DNA of 64,000 nt from Dermatophagoides farinae. Its lineage: Eukaryota > Arthropoda > Arachnida > Sarcoptiformes > Pyroglyphidae. The stretch lies in assembly GCF_024713945.1 (NCBI RefSeq), contig NC_134682.1:4565001-4629000 (forward strand), read 5' to 3'. The notes beneath the pieces are model-generated. The model saw only the letters and a list, made by a program, of their open reading frames with translations. It was not told the origin of the DNA and made no database searches. Within the stretch, counting starts at the first letter, position 1. Every line of letters starts with the position of its first letter. Both the position numbers and the translations under genes were made by a program. Positions 40,601 through 51,628 of the stretch are shown piece after piece.

Positions 40601-41485
40601 ATGATGATGATCAATATCGATTTGGTTGAATGATTTTATGTGTTATAAATGTTGCAAATATTTTAAATGTACAACAACAACAGCAACAACAGCATTATTA
40701 AACAAGAATCCTGCTGGTTTTTTTTATTCTGTTCGTTGATTTGAAAATCAAGCTAATTCATTTATAAAAAAAAAGAATCTTATCTTATCATACACACATA
40801 TATTTATGCACCATCTAGTGTTTATTCATCGAATGATGAATCCTTAATTATTCTTTTTTTTTTAGTTAATTTTCAAAATGGATTCCTAGTAGAGAATGAA
40901 AAACTTGTGTACTTTATTTATTATTAGTATTTTTTAGTTTAGTTTATGTTTGTGTGTGTGTTTGCCGAATCGTCTATCGGGGTAATCCGAAAATTGAATG
41001 CCCGTTATAATGTGTTCCAAACATACACACACACACAGAGCGCAATTAACGATTAATGGGTTTTTTTTCGGTGAAATGTGGCCAATTTTCATTTGTAATG
41101 ACACACACACATACACTTGATAATCTAATCTAATCCATTTCAATTTTCAATTCAATTCAAAGCATCATCATCATTATTGTAATTTACTAAGAATTTTCGT
41201 TTTTTTTCTTGTTATAAATTATTTTAAATTTTTTTTTTGTTGTTGTTGTTTCCATTATTCTGAATTTATTTATTTTCGTTTTTTTTGTTTTTTTTTTACT
41301 TATCAGGTGTTGTATATCATTTAAGCCGTGAAGAGCTAGAAAAATGGGATAATGAACATGCATTGGAATTATCAGAATCATCACATACATTATCTGGACG
41401 TAAATTATCAATAATGACACCATCAAGAAATCCGAATGCATTATCAACGAAAAATTCAACAACAAATCCAGAAACGGAAATCTAA
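25037..41485 (+). CDS. Eaat: excitatory amino acid (glutamate) transporter, SLC1 family, EAAT2-like
   Basis: Sodium-coupled glutamate/aspartate transporter that clears transmitter at the plasma membrane. Coding exons 25037-26218, 36167-36435, 37668-37717 and 41307-41485 join in phase to 559 aa. The ATG follows an in-frame TAG. Hairpin 1 carries ASSAATLP, helix 7 has NMDGT (residues 407-411), hairpin 2 has [13 protein letters not shown], and helix 8 has [16 protein letters not shown] (481-496), keeping the Asp and Arg that bind acidic substrates. The hairpin and helix-8 wording is closest to vertebrate EAAT2. Several NxS/T sequons lie in the extracellular loop near residues 205-245. The first coding intron is almost 10 kb and the last about 3.6 kb, both repeat-rich. 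A possible acceptor (GATATAG) lies just before the ATG, so an upstream non-coding exon is likely. Confidence 0.93.
28632..28686. repeat. GT dinucleotide microsatellite
   Basis: An uninterrupted (GT)n tract of about 55 bp inside the large transporter intron, the longest GT run in the window. Confidence 0.97.
30603..30629. repeat. poly-T tract
   Basis: Twenty-seven consecutive T inside the large transporter intron. It could be the A-tail of a minus-strand insertion, but no element body is recognised next to it. Confidence 0.9.
36436..37667 (+). other. second coding intron of the glutamate transporter
   Basis: A 1.2-kb intron from GTAAGT to ATCCTAG, AT-rich with TTG, CAA and CA runs. No exon recognised. 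Confidence 0.85.
37718..41306 (+). other. third coding intron of the glutamate transporter
   Basis: A 3.6-kb intron from GTATGT to CTTATCAG, before the exon encoding the C-terminus. It is repeat-rich and no nested gene was recognised. Confidence 0.85.
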
Positions 41486-43683
41486 TTCCTGCGGATTTTT
41501 TGGCGTTTTTTTTTAAATCAATCGATTGATTGATATGGTCAAACGACGACGACGATGATGATGTTATCTTTTCCTTCTTCTTTTATATAATGTATGTAAT
41601 GAGAAAAGAGCTAAACCACAACAACAAAAACAACAACAACAGAAACAAGTGACAAACGGACAATAATATAAATAGGAAACCTAATTCATCATTTGTTTTT
41701 TATTTTCGTTAGCTTTTCTTCTTCTTCTTCTTCTTGTTCTTCTCAAAAACCAGAAAAAACTCAAAACTCACTCTTTCTTTCTTTCTTTCTATCTTCCTAT
41801 GAAAAAATTTGCATTACTTTATATTATATAATATAATGATTATTGTGTATCAGATATATTGATGATTCTGAATTTATTTTCTTTTTCTTTTCTTTCTTTT
41901 TTTTGTTTTGTTACATACATGCAATACATTACAATATTACCTGTTCAAAAAAATTTGTTTATTCACTATATATCTTTCTATAAATATATATAGGATACAA
42001 AAAATATAAACAAACACATAAACTGGCAAAAACAATCAATCGATATTCGATCACCAGACACCGTATATACTAGCCCAAACAATTTCACTTTATCCAAACA
42101 TTTTCATCCTTGGTTATTATCCCGATTATTATTATTATTATTATTATGATTTTTATTTCTGCCTTTTTATCATCATGTTTTTTTTCTTCATTCTATTTGA
42201 TTTTATTTTATTTGCCCTTTAAAAGTTGAAAATAATTTTTGGAAAAAAAATGAAAATCTTTTAATTTCTATTTCATTGAAATGAATTATACCAAAAAAAG
42301 GTGCCCAAAACGGGAAAATGATGCTAATGATGATGATGATGATTTCTGTTTAATCGCCATAAAAGAGCTTGACATTTAGATGTTCACTTCAAACCCTTTT
42401 TTGTTTGTTTGTTTGTTCGTTTTTCCTAGATGTATGTATTCAGCATTTGTAATTATATATAAATATAATCACATCATCTGGATTCATCTGATTATTCAGC
42501 AGCTTTTTGGTTTTTATCATCATCAATTTTCTGCTTTTCATCTGTAAATTATTCAAAGTGTCTTGTCTCTATTGGTTTCATTAACTTTTCGTTTTTTTCT
42601 GTTTTTATTTCCCACCAACCAATGCACAATTTCACGTTTATTCATCACACACAGTACAACAGATGATCATCAAATCAGACCAAAGAAACAAAATTAACCC
42701 TTTCAAGCAAAAAAAAAGTGCCCGTTAAATTTTTTCTTTAATAATACAATTTCTACATGATTAATTAAAAAACATTTATCAATTCAATTCGTAATTTGCA
42801 TATTTTTTTTTCTCACTCTCTCGATCGATCGATTTTTTTCGTATTTGTACAACAAATTTTTAGTCATCATCATGATTGAAGCACACACACACAGACACTG
42901 ATTCCGAATCAAAAATCAATTTTTCTCCAATCGGCCAAATTAAACTATAGTGTGACACAATTTCACCACCACCAAATCACTATGATTATTATTATTAGTG
43001 GCGAAGAAAAAAAATTCGAAATTCAAATCATCATCATCATCATCTATAATAATCCTCGAAAGATGTCTTCCGCGATTTGAAAAACACACACACATACACA
43101 TAAAAAAAAATCACCGGAAATGATTTATTAGCAATCACACACACACACACGCATTAAGATATTTTAATTCAATTTATAATCAATAGAACATCATCATCAA
43201 TATCAATCAAATATTGCCCAAGTTTTTTTTTCTTCAGTGATCACATAATTGAATATATCAGACACACACACACACACACATCAGCATATCACCATTTTAA
43301 GCGGAGCATTTGAATTGTCATTTTGAGATTATAATTTGATTGTAATTTTTTTAGCACACTTGTTGTTTTGTTGTTGTTGTTGTTGTTGTTGTTGTTGCTG
43401 CTGCTGCTGTTGTTCCACATTCGTTTTCTGTACATATTCTTATTCTTATTCTTATATAAATTAATCGTTTTTTTTCCTATTTTACATCTTTTATCACTAT
43501 TGATGATATTTGTTGTGCGCGCGCTGCTATATTATACCCTTTTCATCATTATTGAAAGTGAAACAAAAAAAAAATTTTTTTTTTCTCTTCACATTAGAAA
43601 TTCTGTCGTTTTTTTTTTGTTTTACATTTGATGTGTATAAAAAAAATAGCGTTTCTATTTACACACCAGACAGACAGAGAGAG

Positions 43684-43771
<88 letters not shown>

Positions 43772-44213
43772 ATCCACGTATCATGAATTTAAAAAATCAA
43801 TTATCATTACACATTAACAGAATATCTACACACACACACACACAAATTACCTGTTGTAATTCATCATTTGTGAACAAAAATCAACACAGCAACCAAACAA
43901 AATGGAATTAATTATAGTACACACAAAAATGCAAAATGCACAGTATTTTTTTCTTTGAATTCATTCAATTTATTTTATTTTGTAGAAGACAAAATTGTTA
44001 TTGAAAACAAAACAAAACCAAAAAAAAAAAATAATAAATAATAAATAACAGTAAACATGCCCACACACCCATATACACACACACAATATTTAATTTCACA
44101 TTGATTATCATCATCATCAATCATCATCATTCATTATTATTATTATAATTATAATTTCGATTATCGATTAAAAAAGAATTAAAATTTGAAACAAAAAAAA
44201 ATAGAATGATGCA
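41486..44213. other. convergent space between transporter and Cas-like gene
   Basis: About 2.7 kb separating two genes that point toward each other. It should contain both 3' untranslated regions. It includes TTC runs near 41718-41733 and the long GA tract at 43676-43770. No coding sequence supported. Confidence 0.6.
43676..43770. repeat. long GA microsatellite
   Basis: A (GA)n tract of about 95 bp with one phase shift near 43700, the longest dinucleotide run seen in the window. It generates an artefactual Glu-Arg open frame. Confidence 0.97.
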
Positions 44214-45874
44214 TTAGATTGTAAACATTTTTCTCACTGAATCAGACATTTCTGATGCCAATTGTAAATGTTCAACAAGATCATCCATAGCTTTATTACC
44301 GAATGCAGCAGCAAATGTTAAACGTTTGGTTTTCATAACAATTTGTTTCAATTGATCAAGAAATTTGATGGAAAATTTATCCAATTCTTTTGCCGATGCC
44401 GATGATGATGATGATGATTTATGATCAAATTGTTGTTGCTGTTGTTGCCATTTTCGTATGAATAATTTAAATGTATTCAATAGATTTTGTCCAGCCAATA
44501 AGATATGTTTAACAAAATTGAAATAAACTTCCGGTTTATATTGACGATGATTAATGATTTCAATAGCTAAACGTGTCCATTGATAGAAATTACGTTGTGC
44601 TTGAAAAATGTGTCGCCTAAATTCCATTGAAAAACATCCAATCCAATCAATATATGAGTCATCATACATTTTTTTTCCTACTTACCGATAAAATTGTTTC
44701 ATTGATTGAATATTTGTTGTTATCGATGATGATTGAAAATGATTACTGGAAGAAGAAGAAGAAGATGGTAAAACAAATGAATTGGATTGAAAAACAAGAT
44801 TTTCATAACGAAATTGGTATTGATTCGATAATAACATTTTGATACGTTCATCATCATCATCTAATTTCTTTTTCGATTCCAAACAAACATAATCATATTC
44901 ATAATCACAGCCATCATCATCATCATCTTCGTAGTCAATATTTTGGCTATAATTGATAATTTTTTTGGATGAATTTTCGGTTAAATCAAGTTTATTGTTG
45001 TTGCTGCTGCTGCCCTTGTTGTTGTTAATGGCAGTTGATGTTACAATACTTTTTGGTGGCCGTGGTAATGTCGATGCTTTTGTATCCATTATTAATGGCG
45101 GTAATGATCGTGATGTATGATGACGATTCAATGTATTTGTTGTTGATTCAATTCTGTTTTGATTCATTTCTGGTAAATTTTCATAATTATCATCATTATT
45201 ATAATTGGTTTGAATTTTCCTACGAACAAATGATGATTTTTTTGGCAATTGTGGCCGATTATTATGTAAAGAATTAAATAATAAACATGATGATGATGAT
45301 GATGCAGTCATCAGATTTGTTGTTGTCGTCGTCGTCGTTGAACGTGATTTAACCGGTATATTTTTCGGTATATCATAATAGAAACTTTTTGCTTTCTGTA
45401 AATCATCTTTGCTGCTGGTACTACTGTTCGTGATACTTTTAGCCGGTAATTTTGGGATGACCATGTCCAGAATATTGGTCTGAAATTTTGAAAAATTTTA
45501 TATTTTATAAAACGACAATAGGAAAAACTTACAATGGTTTCCGGTGGTTGCATTAGATTTTTTGTTTGAATCATTCCGTTTCTAGAATAATCATCAAATG
45601 ATGATGAACTATGTAATGGTGGTGATAAATGATTCGAATTCGAATTCAAATGACCAATCGAAGTTGGTTTCATATTCCATATGCTTTTTTTCGTATTGAT
45701 TGGATAATCATAATCGGAATCTGACGAAAAAAAAATTAATGAAAAAAATAACTAATTAAAATTTGAATCAGAAAAAAAGTACTCACTTGGTTCACAAAAT
45801 GATTTTCGATTATTCGAACTGACCAATTGATCATAATCACAGCCATCATTATTATTCGAATTTTTAGTATTCAT
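44214..45874 (-). CDS. p130CAS: Cas-family (p130Cas/BCAR1-like) adaptor without visible SH3 domain
   Basis: Cas proteins are scaffolds that link integrin/FAK/Src signalling to the cytoskeleton. Minus-strand exons 45874-45787, 45720-45533, 45479-44686 and 44616-44214 join in phase to 490 aa. The first half is disordered and Ser/Asn-rich, with tyrosine sites resembling Cas substrate motifs: YDYP near residue 33, YDIP at 127-130 and YENLP at 191. YDYVCL at 287-292 matches the Src-SH2 site YDYVHL of BCAR1. From about 350 to the end is a helical domain resembling the Cas C-terminal FAT-like bundle. A Pro-rich LPRPP site lies near 230. The usual N-terminal SH3 is absent: the first exon starts at an ATG with no AG acceptor between it and the upstream in-frame stop. 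The gene is divergent from array copy 1. Confidence 0.7.
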
Positions 45875-46798
45875 TATGATTATTGGAGGGAAAAAATTTT
45901 CGTTGATTTTAGTAACAATTTCAGTGGACCAATTTCAACAACAACAACAAAAACTTTTCATATTTTTTACTTATTAATCTATATCTGAATCTGAATGAAT
46001 GATCACATTTCACATACATCACAGTTTTTCAATATATTGAATCACAATTTACAAACAAACACCCAGACAACAACAACAACAACAAAAAACGATGACTATA
46101 AAAGCATCAAGTGCCACTACTCTATCATCATCATCATAACAAAAACAACAAGGATACAATAATCATCGTCGATTGCGTTATCATCATCATCATCATCGTC
46201 GAAAATGGACTAGAAATGGTAGCAACCACCATGGCTACAACTATATAATCAATTGATTGATTTAATCAAGTGAAAAAATAAAATGCATCAATTCCGTTTT
46301 TTTGTTGTTGTTGGTGTTGCCATAATCATCACCAGAAGACAAACAATTAAAGTATAGTTTTTCGCTTTACGATTATCAAATCTACTGATGATTGATTTGT
46401 CAATATATCGTGAGTGAAATTTTTTTTTCTTACCATTGTTGATCACATTTCCTGATTGATAAGATTTGATTTGCTAAAAAAAATTGATTCAAAGCAAATT
46501 TTTTTTTATGATTTTTCCAGATGAAATTCGAAAATTTCTTATCCACTATCGATAGATGGCGCAATATTTTTTATTTTTTTTTTTTTTGTTATGAAAATTT
46601 AAACATTCGAAGGAGAATAGAAAATAATGAAATTTTTGAAAATAATTATTACACAATTATGGATAAATTAATTTGAAAAAAATGAAAATGCTTTAAAAAA
46701 ATGTGGCATATGATCAAAATTATTATTAATCTATTTTTGGGAATTTGTTTTTTATTTTTATTTTTTTTTTTTTTGACAAATTCCGTTTCGTTATCGAA
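45875..46798. other. divergent intergenic region between Cas-like gene and copy 1
   Basis: About 0.9 kb expected to hold promoters for both genes. It contains CAT/CAA repeats and the GATAGATGGCG motif near 46556. No SH3-encoding exon for the Cas-like gene was found here on the minus strand. Confidence 0.55.
46545..46565 (+). promoter_or_regulatory. GATAGATGGCG motif upstream of copy 1
   Basis: CGATAGATGGCGC at 46550-46562 lies about 240 bp before the copy 1 ATG, in the 0.9-kb region between this gene and the divergent Cas-like gene. The core ATGGC is the reverse complement of GCCAT, the known core of Pho/YY1 sites; that reading is inference. Confidence 0.45.
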
Positions 46799-47813
46799 AT
46801 GATACTAGTTCTATTTATTATTATTAAAATTGTGTTGGCTGATGATAAATCAATTATCGTGCATGGTAATAGTACGACCGAATTGGATCGTGTACAATTT
46901 GCATACAAATCTGTCTATGGTATACCGAAAAAATTACTTTGTGATGAATCAATTACTAAACAATTTTATGAATGTGAACGAACGGCACATCATACATGGG
47001 AAATCACCGTTAATGATTATGTAAGTATGATGTTTTTATGGTGTAATAATTCTAAATTATTAACAATTTCTAAATTTATCATAGTTTTATGAAAAATCAA
47101 AGTTTTGCTGTTTCATTTGGCTAACACTTTCTTGTGAAATGGATGTGATTAAAAAATGTAGTGTAGATTATTTGAAGAAACTTGAAATGAGTACCAAACA
47201 ATCATACAAATCAATGTGTGAACGAATCGGTTCTGGACCTAATAGCTACACATGTTTTATGACAAAAGATACAAAAGCAACGATTAATTGGATAATCGCA
47301 ATTTTAATTCTCATATTAACTTTGGCATGTGCATCCTATGGAATTCGAACTTATTGTAACAAAAATGAAGATGTTAAGTAAGTTTTTTTGTGTTTTTGTT
47401 TGTTTGTTTGTTTGACAATTTGAATTAATTCATTAAGCCAATACACTTATTATTACGTAACTGATCCTGATACTGGCTTGCCACTATATTTGGGACCGAT
47501 TCCTAGACTGAAGATCCAAAATGCACCACATAATCCTAAATACCCAATAAACTATGATGAACTTTTATTGAAAACACCACAACGACCACGATTGACATTT
47601 CCAAATTTTGAAACAGACCAAAACGCTATACCATTACCAAATGTTGCAAAAAACGCTACACCATTACCAAATGTTACAAATAACGCTATACCATTACCAA
47701 ATGTTGCAAATAAAAATAATCTTGGCCCTCAAAAACCAAATTTATTGGTAACATCTTTAAAACTGCTTGGCCACGATCTAGTTGAATGGTCTCCCGAATG
47801 GATGTGGAGATAA
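46799..47813 (+). CDS. array copy 1: single-pass membrane protein, family not recognised
   Basis: Exons 46799-47020, 47085-47377 and 47438-47813 join in phase to 296 aa. A signal peptide (about residues 1-14) precedes a small ectodomain with sequon NST, the YKSVYG motif and the family cysteines (LLC, YEC, FCC, SCE, KKC, SMC, TC). A transmembrane helix lies near 141-161. The cytoplasmic tail differs from all other copies: it has three tandem decapeptides of the type NAIPLPNVAN (DNA 47622-47711) and ends WSPEWMWR. An upstream ATG in the same frame is not seen, so 46799 is the likely start. Motif CGATAGATGGCGC lies 240 bp upstream, between this gene and the divergent Cas-like gene. With copy 7 it is the most diverged member. 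No function can be assigned. Confidence 0.78.
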
Positions 47814-48052
47814 TGAAAAATAATAGCACACAAGGAGAGATACATCAACTTTTTTGTAAACATTTCATTTGCAATAAAAATTCAACAACAACAACATGTG
47901 TGTGTGTGTGTTATGATCATGAAATTTTTAAAACGAATAAAGCAAATGGAATAATTTATTACTTTTGTTTAAAATTTTCAATTATTGGAACCTAAAAAAT
48001 CAATAAGTTTAAAAAAATCGTAATCCTAAAAAAAATAAATTTGTTCACTTCC

Positions 48053-48251
48053 CACGATAGATGTCGATATATATAATACAGCAAATGATGAAAACAATAG
48101 AATTTCAATTTGGGCTATAATTTACGAATCGAATATACAAGAATGGCTTGAATAGTAGTGTAAATAAATTCCATGACCAATTTTACGATTCTAATGGTTT
48201 ATTTTTTTTTTAATTTTTTTTTTGGATTCGAAGGATTATTCTGCTCTTCAA
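48053..48251 (+). promoter_or_regulatory. shared upstream block, copy 2
   Basis: Contains a degenerate motif (GATAGATGTCG near 48057-48067), then the shared text GGGCTATAATTTACGAATCG and ATATACAAGAATGGCTT. The last part (CCATGACCAATTTTACGATT) is shared with copies 5 and 6. Probable promoter and 5' untranslated region. Confidence 0.5.
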
Positions 48252-49887
48252 ATGATCGGATTATTGTTTATGAATAATGATGGCAAACAAATCTATTTGA
48301 ATTTTTTGATAGTGGTGATTCTCTTCATGACGATCGTTGTATTGGCTGATGATAAATCAATTATTGTGCGTGGTAATAATGCAACCGAATGGCATTCTAT
48401 ACGATATCCATACAAATCTGTCTATGGTCTATCCAAAAGATTAAAATGTGATGGATCGATTCATGAACGATTTCATGAATGTGAACGATCAGCACACCAT
48501 GCATGGATAATCACCATTAATGATTATGTAAGTTGATTATTCTATAATTTCAAGTTGTTAATGATTGATTTTCAAAGTTTTATGAATCAAAAAAGTTTTG
48601 CTGCTTCATCTGGCAAACACTTGATTGTGAAATTGATGTTGTTGGAGAATGTGATAAAGAATATTCTAAGAAACTCGAAACCATCACCGAAGAATCATAC
48701 AAATCAATGTGTGATCGAGTTGGTTCAGCTCGTGGATCAACATCATGTTGGTTGACACAAGATAGACAAGAAACAATTGCTTGGATAGTCGGAATCATAA
48801 TTTTTATCTTAACGTTGGTCTGTGCATGTTTGGGAATTCGAACTTATCTTAATAAGATTAATGCTGCAAAGTAGGTGCTATTGAATTTTTTTTTTTTTTT
48901 GATCTGAAAATTTCAATTAATTCAACGATACGATTTTATAGGCCTAAATTAGAAATTAGCGAGCCATTTGATTATAGAAAGGAAACGCATTTATTTGTTG
49001 AAAAAAATTATATGGCAGTTGTTGCAGATAAGAAAGCAAGAACACAGAAACATGTCCCGTCGTCTCCAAAACCACCACGAATAAACAAATCATTTTTACA
49101 TCCCGATGGGGTTGGCCCAGTAACTGATTCAGCAACTGTTCCAAAGAATATCTCTTCATCTACATCAAGAACACCGATGGCGATAATGGCCCCACAAGCA
49201 ACAACAACAACAACAACTAGAAAAACTCCCATTCCAGCGCCTAGATTATCAAAAATGAAATTCGGAGGAACACCTGATTTATTTAACCGATCAATTTTAC
49301 ATCCCGATGGGGTTGGCCCAGTAACTGATTCAGCAATTGTTCCAAAGAATATCTCTTCATCTACATCAAGAACACCGATGGCGATAATGGCCCCACAAGC
49401 AACAACAACAACAACAACTAGAAAAACTCCCATTCCAGCGCCTAGATTATCAAAAATGAAATTCGGAGGAACACCTAATTTGCTTAACCAATCAATTTTA
49501 CATTCCGATGGTGCTGGCCCAATAACTGATTCAGCAAGTGTTCCACAGAATATCTCTTCATCTACATCAAGAACACCAATGGCAATAATGGCCCCACAAG
49601 CAACAACAACGACAACTAGAAAAACTCCCATTCCAGCGCCTAGATTATCAAAAATGAAATTCGGAGGAACACCTAATTTGTTTAACCAATCAATTTTACA
49701 TTCCGATTCGGGCCTAATGGATTCACCATTATCAAAAAATATCATTCCTCCCAGAAAATTGACTATAGGGTTGCCAGACGGTGGTTCTATGACGGTACCA
49801 ATACCATCAGAACCACCATCACCAACTAGTCCGTTAAAAGATTTGTGGCCAGACTGGTTGTTTTCCCAGATAGTGCGAAAAATCTGA
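48252..49887 (+). CDS. array copy 2: single-pass membrane protein with repeat-bearing tail
   Basis: Exons 48252-48527, 48578-48870 and 48942-49887 join in phase to 504 aa. An N-terminal hydrophobic segment ending VVLA precedes ADDKS, sequon NAT and RYPYKSVYGL. Exon 2, starting FYESKKFCCFIW, carries the cysteines and a transmembrane helix near residues 159-180, then GIRTYLNK. The tail begins with the family sequence KLEISEPF and contains an SPKPPR site. It then holds three full copies and a partial fourth of a 66-67-residue unit that starts S-F/I-L-H and contains VPKNISSSTSRTP, APQATTTTT and SKMKFGGTP. The units start at residues 240, 307, 374 and 440. It ends in a short proline/serine-rich sequence without the family's C-terminal motif. 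Family not recognised. Confidence 0.82.
49090..49760 (+). repeat. coding tandem repeat, about 200 bp, 3.3 units, in copy 2 tail
   Basis: Units begin at 49090, 49291, 49492 and 49690 (periods 201, 201 and 198 bp), all multiples of three, so the frame is preserved. The third unit is 3 bp shorter, in the run of ACA codons. The units are almost identical in sequence, implying recent expansion or homogenisation. Single related units occur in the tails of copies 3 to 6. Confidence 0.95.
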
Positions 49888-50029
49888 AAAAGTTTCATTT
49901 AGACGTCTGAATTCAAAGTTGTTATTGATACTAATACATTTTAAAATTAAAAATTATCATAAAAAAATGAATCCATGATATTAAAAAAACATTTCTTCAT
50001 TTGACAAATTAAAAAAAAATTTTAAGTTA

Positions 50030-50263
50030 AAGTGAAAACTATTAAAAAGCCACTTTACTCAATAGATGGCATGGTTACATACAGCAAATGTGGAAACAAA
50101 TATATGGATAACAATAGAATTTTTAAATTTTGGGCTTTAATTACGATTGGAATCGAATATACAAGAATGGTTTAAAATGGTGTAAATAAATTTGACCACC
50201 ATTCATTTTTATACGATTATACTGGTCTATTATTCTATTCTTCAAATAACCGGATTATTGCTT
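50030..50263 (+). promoter_or_regulatory. shared upstream block, copy 3
   Basis: Begins AAGTGAAAACTATTAAAAAG, then AATAGATGGCATGG at 50061-50074 (one base changed from the GATAGATGGCG form), GGGCTTTAATTACGATTGG and ATATACAAGAATGG. It ends with CATTCATTTTTATACGATTA, shared only with copy 4. Probable promoter and 5' untranslated region. Confidence 0.5.
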
Positions 50264-51227
50264 ATGGATTGTGATTGCAAGCAAATCTATTTGAATTTTT
50301 TAATAGTGGTGATCTTCATGACAATCGTTACAAAAATTGTATTGGCTGATGATAAATCAATTATTGTGCGTGGTAATTATGCCACCGAATGGCATTCTAT
50401 ACGATATCCATACAAATCTGGCTATGGTCTATCCAATAGATTAAAATGTGATGGATCGATTCATGGACGATTTCAGGAATGTGAACGTTTGGCACATCAT
50501 ACATGGCAAGTGACCATTGATGATTATGTGAGTTGATTATTCTATAATTTCAAGTTATTAACGATTTACTATTTTCTTATTTTCAAAGTTTTATGAATCA
50601 AAAAAGTTTTGCTGCTTCATCTGGCAAACACTTGATTGTGAAATTGGTGTTGCTGGACAATGCGATAAAGAATATTCTAAGAAACTCGAAACCAGCACCG
50701 AAGAATCATACAAATCTATGTGTGATAAAGTCGGTTCAGGTCGTGGATCAACATCATGTTGGTTGACACAAGATAGACAAGAAACAATTGCTTGGATAGT
50801 CGGAATCATAATTTTCATCTTAACATTGGTCTGTGCATGTTTGGGAATTCGAATTTATCTTAATAGTACTGCTAAGTATGTTTTATTAGTTTTTTTCGAT
50901 CTGACAATTTCAATTAATTCATTTATACGATTCTCTAGACCTAAATTAGAAATTAGCGAACCATTCGAAACATTGAATTACAGGAAGGAAGCGCAAGCAT
51001 TTGTTGAGAAAAACTATTGCCGAGTTGTTGGCCACTTAAGATCACAGAAACATGTCTCGCCTCCAAAACCACCACGAAAAACTCGAGGAAACATATCATT
51101 TTTACATCCTGATGGGGGTAGTCCAATAACGGATTCATCAAGTGTTCCAAAGAATATTTCTTTATTGACTGAGACAGAACGATTACAGAGAATTACCCAA
51201 CACTTTGATCCTCTACTAAAAATGTAA
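50264..51227 (+). CDS. array copy 3: single-pass membrane protein with short tail
   Basis: Exons 50264-50527, 50589-50875 and 50939-51227 join in phase to 279 aa. The first ATG used by copies 2, 5 and 6 is ATA here, so translation probably starts at the next ATG (MDCDCKQIYLNF). A hydrophobic signal segment ends at IVLA. The conserved sequon is lost: the site reads NYAT rather than NNAT. The ectodomain cysteines, FCCFIW block and transmembrane helix are intact. The tail is the shortest of the family: KLEISEPF, a PPKPPRK SH3-ligand-like site, one SFLHPDGG unit, then the C-terminal motif TETERLQRITQHFDPLLKM. The donor of intron 2 is GTATGT. Family not recognised. Confidence 0.8.
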
Positions 51228-51430
51228 AGAAGATAATCATTGCTGGTGGGTAGTGTTGATTTGTTCAATGAAAATAAGCATGAAAGAAATGAAAACAAAG
51301 CTATTGAAATTTCCTTATACCTTAGCTTTAGTTTAAAAATAGAAATAAAAAAAATAAAATAAAAAAATGAATTGATGACATTAAAAAAGCAATTTCTTTA
51401 TTTGACAAATTGAAAAAAAAATTTCAGTTT

Positions 51431-51628
51431 AAAGTGAAAACTGTTAGAAAGCCATCTTACTCGATAGATGGCGTCACAAATAGCAAGAAATAGCTAACAA
51501 AATAGAATTTTTCAATTTTTGGGCTTTAATTACGATTGGAATCGAATATACAAGAATGGTTTAAATCGTATATAAATAAATTTGATGGCCATTCATTTTT
51601 ATACGATTATACTGGTCTGGTCTATTCT
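51431..51628 (+). promoter_or_regulatory. shared upstream block, copy 4
   Basis: AAAGTGAAAACTGTTAGAAA, then TCGATAGATGGCGTCAC at 51461-51477, GGGCTTTAATTACGATTGG, ATATACAAGAATGG and a TATAAATAAA near 51572. The last part matches copy 3. Confidence 0.55.

Noticed and set aside
43510-43911. A 133-codon frame with a long Glu-Arg run.
   Set aside because: It is produced by the GA microsatellite; the flanks are poly-T and CA repeats.
49008-49898. A 296-codon open frame antisense to the copy 2 tail, with repeated valine-rich units.
   Set aside because: It mirrors the sense repeat exactly, and the sense strand has splice-compatible, family-conserved coding. The antisense openness follows from the Thr/Pro codon bias of the tail.
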